Source: Clostridium brassicae (GTDB lineage: Bacteria; Bacillota; Clostridia; Clostridiales; Clostridiaceae). From it: a stretch of DNA of 64,000 bases. The stretch is from NCBI RefSeq assembly GCF_026738875.1, contig NZ_JAPQFJ010000011.1:62001-126000 (forward strand). Reading direction: 5' to 3'. The position numbers and the translations under genes were made by a program. Shown one piece after another: positions 44,969-51,948 of the stretch. The notes beneath the pieces were generated by a model. The model saw nothing but the letters and a program-made list of their open reading frames with translations, was not told the origin of the DNA and ran no database searches. Positions within the stretch are counted from its first letter, which is position 1; the number at the start of each line of letters is the position of its first letter.

Positions 44969-45110
44969 ACAGGGTTCTTAGATTCAGAGAGAATTTTTCA
45001 TCTGAAGATTTAGAATCGTTATCCAGTGACGTAGCCGCTCTTTACTCCCACTTTTAAGAAGATAGGAGTATTAGAGTAGGTAGTCATCGGATGAATGTAA
45101 GAAGGAGTAG
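44965..45110. repeat. Dispersed intergenic repeat, copy 2, between mtnA and mtnK
   Basis: Blocks AAACAGGGTTCTT, CATCTGAAGATT, CGTTATCCAGTGACG, CTCTTTACTCC, AAGAAGATAGGAGTATTAGA and CATCGGATGA occur in the same order as in copy 1 (33170-33345). The copy begins at the mtnA stop codon. The remaining bases up to mtnK (to 45213) hold no gene. Insertion inside an otherwise uniform operon suggests a mobile or structured repeat family. Confidence 0.6.
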
Positions 45111-45213
45111 CTAAGGTTGCTAATTCAAGGGTGAGCTGTATTCATGAAAAGATATTAGTAGGGGATGTAAAAGGGTTTAAATAACTAATAATTTTCAAAT
45201 GGAGGGAAAAATT

Positions 45214-46488
45214 ATGAATGAGGAAAAAAGTTATAAAAAGAATACTTTAGATTCTAAGGAAGGATCAAGTCGTTTTGATGAGTACTTTTTAATGGAAGAG
45301 AAAGATGTGCTTGAATATGTAAAAGAAAAGCTAGATTTCTTTGACGATACAACAAGCTTAAAGTGCAAAGAAATAGGTGATGGAAATTTAAATTACGTAT
45401 TTAAAATTGTTGACACAAAATCTAGTAAGTCATTAATTTTAAAACATTCTTCTGAAGATACTAGAGCAAAATCAGGAAGAAAGTTAAATATTGATAGAAA
45501 CATTCTTGAATGCAAGATATTGCAACTTTACAATAAATATTGTCCTGGATTTGCCCCAAAAATATATATGTATGATGAAATTATGAATTGTTATGCTATG
45601 GAAGACCTTTCTCAATATACAATTATGCGTACCGCTTTGTTAGAAAATAAAACGTTTTCTCATTTTGCAGATAATATAACAACATTTATGGTAAATACGT
45701 TATTGCCAACAACTGATGTTATTTTAAATCATAAGGAGAAAAAGAAATTGGTAAAAAGACATATAAATCCAGATTTATGTGATATAAGTGAGCAACTAGT
45801 TTTTACAGATCCATTTGGCAATTTTTCAGGAGAAAATGTTGTTCTTAATTCAATGGAGGACTTTGTACAAAAGAATCTTTATGATGATAAGAAGTTAAGA
45901 CTTGAAGTTGGAAAGTTAAAATTTAATTTTATGAACAATGCACAAGCACTATTGCACGGAGACCTTCATACTGGTTCTATATTCATTAATGAAAGCGATA
46001 TAAAAGTTATTGACCCGGAATTCGCATTTTATGGACCTATAGGATATGATGTTGGAAATGTAATAGCTAATCTATTTTTGGCATGGGGACATGGATATGC
46101 TACTATTCAAAACGAAGATGAAAGAGCAAGTTATTTGTCAAGTATAGAGCAAAGCATTATTGACATTGTAGATATGTTCAAAGATAAATTTATTAAAAAG
46201 TTTAGAAAAGAAGTTACGGATTTGTTAGCTAAAAGTGAAGGATTTGACAGCTGGTACCTTAGAGGTGTGCTAGAAGATACCGCTGGAAGTGTAGGATTAG
46301 AGATGATAAGGCGTATTGTTGGAGATGCTAAAGTTCAAGATATCACTAGTATTGAGGATGAAGAAAAAAGAGTTGAAATAGAAAAAATATTAATTTTATC
46401 AGGTAAAGAATTTATTTTAAATAGGAATAAATATATATCAGGAAAAGATTTTATAGAAACACTACAAAAGTATAGTAAATGTAACTAA
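45214..46488 (+). CDS. mtnK: S-methyl-5-thioribose kinase
   Basis: MtnK phosphorylates 5-methylthioribose at C1. The 424-aa protein has the choline-kinase-like fold: LKCKEIGDGNLNYVFKIVD (nucleotide loop), a Lys in SLILKHSSED, ALLHGDLHTGSIFI (catalytic Asp) and KVIDPEFAFYGPIGYDVGN (metal-binding Asp and the MtnK-specific GP-IG-D run). ATG 45214 is preferred: GGAGGG lies 9 bases before it, and the in-frame ATG at 45199 precedes that site. With mtnA, aldolase and alcohol dehydrogenase it makes a short salvage route from methylthioribose without the oxygen-dependent steps of the full cycle. Confidence 0.92.
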   Translation: MNEEKSYKKNTLDSKEGSSRFDEYFLMEEKDVLEYVKEKLDFFDDTTSLKCKEIGDGNLNYVFKIVDTKSSKSLILKHSSEDTRAKSGRKLNIDRNILECKILQLYNKYCPGFAPKIYMYDEIMNCYAMEDLSQYTIMRTALLENKTFSHFADNITTFMVNTLLPTTDVILNHKEKKKLVKRHINPDLCDISEQLVFTDPFGNFSGENVVLNSMEDFVQKNLYDDKKLRLEVGKLKFNFMNNAQALLHGDLHTGSIFINESDIKVIDPEFAFYGPIGYDVGNVIANLFLAWGHGYATIQNEDERASYLSSIEQSIIDIVDMFKDKFIKKFRKEVTDLLAKSEGFDSWYLRGVLEDTAGSVGLEMIRRIVGDAKVQDITSIEDEEKRVEIEKILILSGKEFILNRNKYISGKDFIETLQKYSKCN

Positions 46489-46703
46489 TAACAAGAATTA
46501 ATTGGATGACTAAAAACAAAAAATTATAAGTTGTTATAAATATGTGGAGATTATTATTCATAAAAGTATAGGGTATTTCAAATAGTACTGTAAACGTAAA
46601 CAGATTCAATGATTAAACAAGTATTGCTTTTAGTAGGGTAATAAATTTCTATCAAAATATTTTTAATTAATAAAAATAATTTTAACTTTAGGAGGAATTG
46701 TTT

Positions 46704-48017
46704 ATGAAAAAACAACACAAAGATGAAGAGTACAAGAGTTTTTTAGGGCTAACTCCATTGATTGTATTTTTAGTTATATTTATGTCAACAGGTGCAATTA
46801 CTAAAAGTTTTACTAATATGCCTATACTTGTTGGATTTATGTTTGTACTAGCATATTCTTTATGTCTCAATAGAAAAGGAGAAAAACTATCTTTAGATGA
46901 AAAAATAGAAATTTTCTCTCGTGGTGGAGGGGAATCTACTATTATACTCATGGTAGTAATATTTATATTGGCTGGTGCATTCTATTCTGTAGCAAACGCA
47001 ATGGGTTCGGTTGAATCCACTGTAAATTTAGGTTTAAGTATTTTGCCAACTAAGGCAATTTTACCTGGAGTATTTATTATTGGTTGTATAATTTCTTTTG
47101 CTATGGGAACTTCAATGGGAACGATTACAGCTCTTACACCAATAGCAGTTGGAATGTCTCAACAAACAGGTATTGCATTACCATTGATCGTTGGAACAGT
47201 AGTAGGTGGTGCAATGTTTGGAGATAATCTTTCATTTGTATCTGATACTACAATAGCAGCTACAAGAACTCAAGGAGTAGAACTTAAAGATAAGTTTAAA
47301 ATGAATGGTTTAATTGTTTTACCAGCGGTTATTGTTACTTTAATAATATTGGCTTGTATTCCAATAGGTAATGCTAGTATTAAAGTTGGAGCATATTCTT
47401 TATTAAAAGTATTACCATATGTATCAATAATTATATGTGCTTTAATTGGATTTAATGTAATGGTAGTATTAGCAGTAGGTATTTTGACTGGTTCAGTTTT
47501 AGGATTAGCACTTGGTTCATTTAATGTTGTACAATTATTTGGTTTTATTCAACGTGGTTTTGGATGGATGCAAGATTTAAGTTTAATAGCTATTGTTATT
47601 GGCGGTATAATAGAATTAATGAAATATTATGGTGGAATAGGATTCTTACTTGATAAAGTAACTTCTAGAGTTAAAAGTAAAAAAGGTGCGGAAGCAGGAA
47701 TTGCAGCACTTGCTAGTTTGATAGATTTAGCAACAGCAAACAACACTATTTCAATAGTAACTGCTGGTCCTTTAGCTAAGGACATATCAGAGGAGTATGA
47801 TATTGACCCAAGGAGAACGGCAAGTATACTTGATATATTCTCATCTGCATTTCAAGGTTTAGTTCCTTACGGGGGACAACTACTTGTTGCAGCCGGGTTA
47901 GCTAAAATATCTCCAGTTCAATTGATGCCTTATAGTATATATTCTATTTTGATGATTGTATTTGGAGCATTATCAATAATTCTTGGAATACCAAGGTTTA
48001 AAAGACAATCTAATTAG
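46704..48017 (+). CDS. NhaC-type Na+/H+ antiporter-like transporter
   Basis: The 437-aa membrane protein has about 11-12 transmembrane segments and the NhaC/Na_H_antiporter layout: GGGESTIILMVVIFILAGAF, AMGTSMGTITALTPIAVGM, and GGAMFGDNLSFVSDTTIAATRTQG, which carries the conserved GDN/SDT motif, then TANNTISIVTAGPLAK and GLVPYGGQLL. NhaC relatives exchange Na+ for H+ or carry organic solutes. As the last gene of a sugar salvage cluster it may carry 5-methylthioribose, 5-deoxyribose or the alcohol product; this is inference. ATG 46704 follows AGGAGG. It ends in a strong terminator. Confidence 0.85.
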   Translation: MKKQHKDEEYKSFLGLTPLIVFLVIFMSTGAITKSFTNMPILVGFMFVLAYSLCLNRKGEKLSLDEKIEIFSRGGGESTIILMVVIFILAGAFYSVANAMGSVESTVNLGLSILPTKAILPGVFIIGCIISFAMGTSMGTITALTPIAVGMSQQTGIALPLIVGTVVGGAMFGDNLSFVSDTTIAATRTQGVELKDKFKMNGLIVLPAVIVTLIILACIPIGNASIKVGAYSLLKVLPYVSIIICALIGFNVMVVLAVGILTGSVLGLALGSFNVVQLFGFIQRGFGWMQDLSLIAIVIGGIIELMKYYGGIGFLLDKVTSRVKSKKGAEAGIAALASLIDLATANNTISIVTAGPLAKDISEEYDIDPRRTASILDIFSSAFQGLVPYGGQLLVAAGLAKISPVQLMPYSIYSILMIVFGALSIILGIPRFKRQSN

Positions 48018-48022
48018 ATAGT

Positions 48023-48054
48023 ATAAAAACCAGCAAAGACATTGCTGGTTTTTT
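48023..48054 (+). terminator. Intrinsic terminator of the salvage gene cluster
   Basis: AAAACCAGCAA pairs with TTGCTGGTTTT, followed by further T residues. Confidence 0.93.
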
Positions 48055-48055
48055 G

Positions 48056-48190
48056 TTATGATTTATTTTCATTTTTAATTGTTCCATCTTCACTAAATAA
48101 TTCACGAAGATGACCTTTAGTACCAAAAAAGAAGAATGAGTAAGTTAATAGCATATTTATCAAAGCAATTTCAGGATATATATATAGATA
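48056..48190 (-). pseudogene. Possible C-terminal remnant of a membrane protein
   Basis: On the minus strand a frame closes with a stop at 48056-48058 after PEIALINMLLTYSFFFFGTK (hydrophobic) and GHLRELFSEDGTIKNENKS. It reads like the last membrane helix plus charged tail of a transporter, but the frame is blocked by a stop near 48190 and has no ribosome-binding site. It may be the decayed end of a lost gene. Confidence 0.35.
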
Positions 48191-48290
48191 TTAAAAATCC
48201 AACTATTGAAAATTAAATAAAATACTATTCACCTATGAAACACGCTGTACATAATATAGAGTATAAACAATTAAGATGGAGTGTATCTGG

Positions 48291-48557
48291 GTGATATATG
48301 CACTAATATTAGCCGGTGGAAAAGGGACAAGATTATTCCCTTTATCGCGTGATAAAAATCCAAAGCAGTTTCTAAAGGTTATAAATGATAAGAGCTTTTT
48401 AAGAAATACTGTAGATAGAATAATGCCTTTAGTTAATAAAGAAAATATATGTGTAGTTACAAATAGAGATTATATAGATAAAATTTCAGAGGAGTTGCCA
48501 GAAATAAGCAGAGATAATATATTTATGGAACCTGCCAATAAAGAGACCCCGTTGTAG
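48291..48557 (+). pseudogene. manC: manC 5' part, interrupted by the recombinase element
   Basis: The N-terminal 86 codons of mannose-1-phosphate guanylyltransferase, which makes GDP-mannose from GTP and mannose-1-phosphate. It begins IYALILAGGKGTRLFPLSR, the nucleotidyltransferase loop, then DKNPKQFLKVI and ends FMEPANKET at 48548, followed by only two element-encoded codons and a stop. GTG 48291 is preferred: GGAG at 48278-48281 lies 9 bases upstream and it gives the standard MIYALILAGG start. The missing part resumes in frame at 53624. In this state no functional enzyme can be made; excision of the element would restore it. Confidence 0.9.
48538..48548 (+). repeat. Left attachment core (attL)
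   Basis: ATAAAGAGACC at the manC/element junction, identical to 53613-53623. The 11-bp core holds the manC codons for Lys-Glu-Thr, so crossover within it restores the reading frame. Confidence 0.9.
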
Positions 48558-48567
48558 ACGATATAGG
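48555..48567 (+). repeat. Left 13-bp inverted repeat of the element
   Basis: TAGACGATATAGG starts 6 bases inside the left core. The exact complement lies at 53601-53613 and overlaps the first base of the right core. Likely part of the recombinase recognition site. Confidence 0.8.
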
Positions 48568-48631
48568 TTTTTTGTAATAAAGTAGAGAGAGTTTATTGTT
48601 AAGATTTTTGTACAAAAATTATCCCATGTAT

Positions 48632-48705
48632 TTGACAAAGTAACAATTTATATGATAAATTAAGGTTGTTATTAGATACAACTTTATTGAATTATTAAGG
48701 TTGTT
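48632..48705 (+). promoter_or_regulatory. Promoter and BusR-type operator of the element's betaine operon
   Basis: TTGACA (48632-48637) and TAAATT (48656-48661) with 18-bp spacing are followed by AAGGTTGTT (48662-48670), ACAACTT (48678-48684) and a second AAGGTTGTT (48697-48705). GTTATTAGATACAACTT here matches GTTGCTAGATACAACTT at 19631-19647 in 15 of 17 positions, and the distal GGTTGTT lies at nearly the same distance. The chromosomal BusR-type regulator (18859-19491) is the obvious candidate to bind both. Confidence 0.7.
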
Positions 48706-48761
48706 GGAACGGCTCTTAATTTTAAGTGCTAAGGAAGAAAATGCAGTTTGTGGAGGTAAGT

Positions 48762-49937
48762 ATGGCAGAAATAGAAATAAATAATTTGTATAAAATTTTT
48801 GGACGAAATCCAAAAAAAATTATTCCCATTTTGGAAAAAGGAATGACTAAAGATGAAATATACAAAAAAACAGGTAACTCTGTGGGAGTCAACAATGTTA
48901 GTTTTAAAGTAAATGAGGGAGAATTTTTTGTAGTTATGGGTTTGTCCGGAAGTGGAAAATCCACATTAATAAGGTGTTTAAACAGGCTTATTAATCCCAC
49001 TAGTGGAGAAATATTAATTGATGGAGAAGATATATTAAAGAGTGATGAACAAAAGCTTCGTGAAATCAGACGAAAAAAAATAGCTATGGTATTTCAAAAT
49101 TTTGCATTGTTTCCCCATAGAACTATTTGCAGCAATGTAGAGTATGGATTAGAAATTCAGGGAATAGACAGTAAGGTAAGAAAGGAGAAAGCATATAAAG
49201 CTTTAGAATTAGTAGGACTTAAAGGATATGAGGAAAGCATGCCTAGTGAATTAAGTGGAGGAATGAAACAAAGGGTTGGACTAGCTAGGGCATTAGCTAC
49301 AGATCCTGAAGTATTACTGATGGATGAAGCTTTTAGTGCATTAGATCCTTTAATTCGTAAAGAGATGCAAGAAGAAATGCTTCAACTTCAATCAAAAATG
49401 AGAAAAACAATTATATTTATAACTCACGATTTAGATGAAGCTTTAAGACTTGGAGATAGAATAGCAATAATGAAAGATGGAGTAGTAGAACAGATAGGAA
49501 CTCCTGAGGACATATTAACTAATCCATCTGGTGAATACGTAAGAAAATTTGTACAAGATGTAGATAGAACAAAGGTTATTACAGCATCAACTATTATGGA
49601 AAATGCAAAAGCTATAATTCTTGAGAAAGATGGACCTAAAACAGCTGTAAGATTAATGAAAGAAGAAGGAATTTCTAGTATTTATGTAACAGATAAGGAT
49701 AGAAAATTAAAAGGAATTATAACAATTGATGATGCAATAAAACTTTCTAAAAAAGATGTTAGAAATATAAATGATATTATTATAAAAGAAGTTCCTAATA
49801 CATCAGAGGATGTACCGATTGGAGAATTATTATCCATAGCTGTGGATACAAAATATCCAATTGTAGTTACAGATAAAGAAAATACAATTCTTGGCATTAT
49901 AAAGAGATCTACAATAATTGCTGGGATTGCTGGATAG
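48762..49937 (+). CDS. opuAA: Glycine betaine ABC transporter, ATP-binding subunit (OpuAA/GbuA/ProV)
   Basis: The 391-aa ATPase has the OpuA/ProV-specific N-terminal part (NNLYKIFGRNPKKIIPILEKG) before the core, Walker A GLSGSGKSTLIR (about residue 61), MVFQNFALFPHRT, signature LSGGMKQRVGLARAL, Walker B VLLMDEAFSALDPLIR and THDLDEAL. Two CBS domains follow (KTAVRLMKEEGISSIYVTD; IGELLSIAVDTKYPIVVTD), the ionic-strength and c-di-AMP sensor region in OpuA. ATG 48762 is chosen with GGAGGT 4-9 bases upstream; an upstream in-frame start lies before that site. First gene of the cargo operon. Confidence 0.94.
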   Translation: MAEIEINNLYKIFGRNPKKIIPILEKGMTKDEIYKKTGNSVGVNNVSFKVNEGEFFVVMGLSGSGKSTLIRCLNRLINPTSGEILIDGEDILKSDEQKLREIRRKKIAMVFQNFALFPHRTICSNVEYGLEIQGIDSKVRKEKAYKALELVGLKGYEESMPSELSGGMKQRVGLARALATDPEVLLMDEAFSALDPLIRKEMQEEMLQLQSKMRKTIIFITHDLDEALRLGDRIAIMKDGVVEQIGTPEDILTNPSGEYVRKFVQDVDRTKVITASTIMENAKAIILEKDGPKTAVRLMKEEGISSIYVTDKDRKLKGIITIDDAIKLSKKDVRNINDIIIKEVPNTSEDVPIGELLSIAVDTKYPIVVTDKENTILGIIKRSTIIAGIAG

Positions 49938-49947
49938 GAGGATGAGT

Positions 49948-50772
49948 ATGACTACACTACATATAGGACCCTATATTGAATTTATAATCGATTGGCTAAA
50001 AGATAATATTTCTCCTTTCTTTGATTTTATAAAGTTAATTAATAAAACTCTTATAAACGGCTTAGAAACAGGACTTTTAGCGGTACCCAGCATAGTGATA
50101 ATAATAGCATTTGCTTTAATTGCGCTTAAACTTGCTGGTAAGAAAACGGCTATTTTTACTCTAATAGGATTATTATTTATTGATTCTATGGAATTATGGC
50201 CTCAAACTATGAAGACATTATCACTTATTTTAATTTCTGCACTTATTTCTTTAATTATAGGAATACCACTTGGAATTTGGGCAGCTAGAAGTGATAAAGT
50301 TAATAAGATTTTAAGACCAATACTTGATTTTATGCAAACAATGCCAGCCTTTGTATATTTAATTCCTGCTGTATTGTTTTTTGGAATGGGTAAAGTTCCT
50401 GGAGCTATAGCTACAGTAATTTTCTCAATGCCACCGGCAGTTAGACTTACTAACTTAGGTATTAGACAAGTTCCAGAAGATGTTATAGAAGCTGCCAAAT
50501 CATTTGGTTCTACAAAGAATCAAATGTTATATAAGGTACAGCTACCAATTGCGTTACCAACTATATTAGCAGGAGTTAACCAAACTATAATGCTTTCACT
50601 TTCAATGGTTGTTATCTCAGCTATGATAGGTGCAGGTGGTTTAGGTAGAGAAGTATACAATGGAATAACACAAATGCAGGTAGGTTCAGGATTTGAAAGT
50701 GGACTTGCTGTTGTAATATTGGCAATGGTTTTAGACCGAATTACACAACAATTAGGTAAGGCTAAGTATTAA
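49948..50772 (+). CDS. opuAB: Glycine betaine ABC transporter, permease (OpuAB/GbuB/ProW)
   Basis: The 274-aa permease has an N-terminal helix region (IEFIIDWLKDNISPFFDFI) and about six transmembrane segments with the docking loop EAAKSFGSTKNQMLYKVQLP near residue 185. MPAFVYLIPAVLFFGMGKVPG and AMIGAGGLGREVY are characteristic of ProW/OpuAB. ATG 49948 is preferred with AGGAGG at 49937-49942; an ATG two codons earlier is too close. It overlaps or abuts the ATPase gene end and lies 15 bases before the lipoprotein gene, so the three are one operon. Confidence 0.93.
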   Translation: MTTLHIGPYIEFIIDWLKDNISPFFDFIKLINKTLINGLETGLLAVPSIVIIIAFALIALKLAGKKTAIFTLIGLLFIDSMELWPQTMKTLSLILISALISLIIGIPLGIWAARSDKVNKILRPILDFMQTMPAFVYLIPAVLFFGMGKVPGAIATVIFSMPPAVRLTNLGIRQVPEDVIEAAKSFGSTKNQMLYKVQLPIALPTILAGVNQTIMLSLSMVVISAMIGAGGLGREVYNGITQMQVGSGFESGLAVVILAMVLDRITQQLGKAKY

Positions 50773-50787
50773 TAAGGAGGGAAAATA

Positions 50788-51687
50788 ATGAATAAAAAGT
50801 TAAGGCAAGTTATGTCACTAGTATTTGCTGGTGTGTTGGCAGTAGGAATATTAGCTGGATGTGGAAATAAAGCAGCGCAGACGAATTCAGATAAAAAGGA
50901 AAGCAAAGGGAAAGTAAATTTAGGGTATGTTAACTGGGCAGAAGGAATAGCCATGACTAACTTAGTGGAAGCAGTATTAGAAGAAAAAATGGGATATGAT
51001 GTTGAAAAGAAACAAGGAGAAGCTGGAATGGTATTTACTTCACTAGCTAATGGTGATATGGATGTATTCCTAGATGGATGGCTTCCTGTAACGCATAAAG
51101 ACTATATGGAAAAATATAAAGATAAACTAGAGAATTTAGGACCAAATTTTGAAAATGCAAAAATAGGATTAGTAGTTCCTAAATATATGAATATAAAGAG
51201 TATAGAGGATTTAAATGGAATTAAAGATGAGTTATCTGGAAAGATAATAGGAATAGATCCAGGTGCTGGAATAATGAAGGCCGCAAATAAGGCTGTAAAA
51301 GAGTATGGATTAAAATTAGAAATTCTTGAGGGTAGTGGAGCTACAATGACTACAATGCTTAAGAAAGCAGAGGATGCTAAAAAACCTATTGTTGTAACAG
51401 GATGGAAACCACATTGGAAATTTGCTCGTTGGGATCTTAAGTTTTTAGAAGATCCGAAAGGTGTTTTTGGAGAAGCTGAACATATTGATACAATTGCTAG
51501 AAAAGGTTTTGAAAAAGAAATGCCTGAAGTTGCTCAGTTTTTAAAGAACTTTAAAATGGATGATAAGCAATTAGGAAGTCTTATGGGAGATATAAAAGAT
51601 AACAGCGATAAAGACGCTTTAGATGTTGCAAAAGAGTGGATGAAAAAGAATGAGAAACTAGTAAATAGTTGGATTCCTAAAAAATAA
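50788..51687 (+). CDS. opuAC: Glycine betaine-binding lipoprotein (OpuAC/GbuC)
   Basis: The 299-aa protein has a lipoprotein signal: basic start, hydrophobic stretch and lipobox ILAGCG, giving Cys25 as the lipidated residue. The binding domain shows NLGYVNWAEGIAMTNLVEAV, MDVFLDGWLPVTHKDYM, and VVTGWKPHWKFARWDLKFL; the tryptophans in these motifs form the aromatic cage for the trimethylammonium group in OpuAC. It captures betaine, or a close relative such as proline betaine, outside the membrane. AAGGAGGG precedes the start. It ends in a terminator inside the element. Confidence 0.94.
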   Translation: MNKKLRQVMSLVFAGVLAVGILAGCGNKAAQTNSDKKESKGKVNLGYVNWAEGIAMTNLVEAVLEEKMGYDVEKKQGEAGMVFTSLANGDMDVFLDGWLPVTHKDYMEKYKDKLENLGPNFENAKIGLVVPKYMNIKSIEDLNGIKDELSGKIIGIDPGAGIMKAANKAVKEYGLKLEILEGSGATMTTMLKKAEDAKKPIVVTGWKPHWKFARWDLKFLEDPKGVFGEAEHIDTIARKGFEKEMPEVAQFLKNFKMDDKQLGSLMGDIKDNSDKDALDVAKEWMKKNEKLVNSWIPKK

Positions 51688-51714
51688 TATATACTGTAAT
51701 ACTACATTATAATT

Positions 51715-51764
51715 AAGCCTCCAGCATATTAATATTGTATAACAATATTCTGGAGGCTTTTTTG
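51715..51764 (+). terminator. Terminator of the betaine operon, carrying the next gene's ribosome-binding site
   Basis: AAGCCTCCAG pairs with CTGGAGGCTT, with further AATATTG/CAATATT pairing, then TTTTTT. The right arm's GGAGG (51752-51756) is the Shine-Dalgarno site of the 59-aa ORF, so a folded terminator hides it. Confidence 0.88.
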
Positions 51765-51943
51765 TGTCTAAAGAAAATATTAAAGTGAAATTTTATTATG
51801 GAGATGAATCCTTTGATAAACTTATAAAGAAAATTATTTTAAAAAAGCTTTCTGCCTATTTTTTTGAAGAAAATATGAATAAAATCTGTTACGGAAAAGA
51901 TAATTCTACAACGATCATTTACCAAGAAAAAAATAAGAGGTGA
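51764..51943 (+). CDS. 59-aa ORF upstream of the recombinase, candidate recombination accessory factor
   Basis: GTG 51764 follows GGAGG by 7 bases and the ORF ends at 51943, just before the recombinase start (coupled translation). The product (begins MSKENIKVKFYYGDESFDKL) is small, basic and lysine-rich, with a helix IKKIILKKLSAYFF. Size and position match small proteins next to serine recombinases in clostridial elements (TnpW-like) and the recombination directionality factor SprB of SPbeta. The role as excision factor is inference. Read-through of the terminator is needed unless a weak internal promoter exists. Confidence 0.6.
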   Translation: MSKENIKVKFYYGDESFDKLIKKIILKKLSAYFFEENMNKICYGKDNSTTIIYQEKNKR

Positions 51944-51948
51944 ATGGT

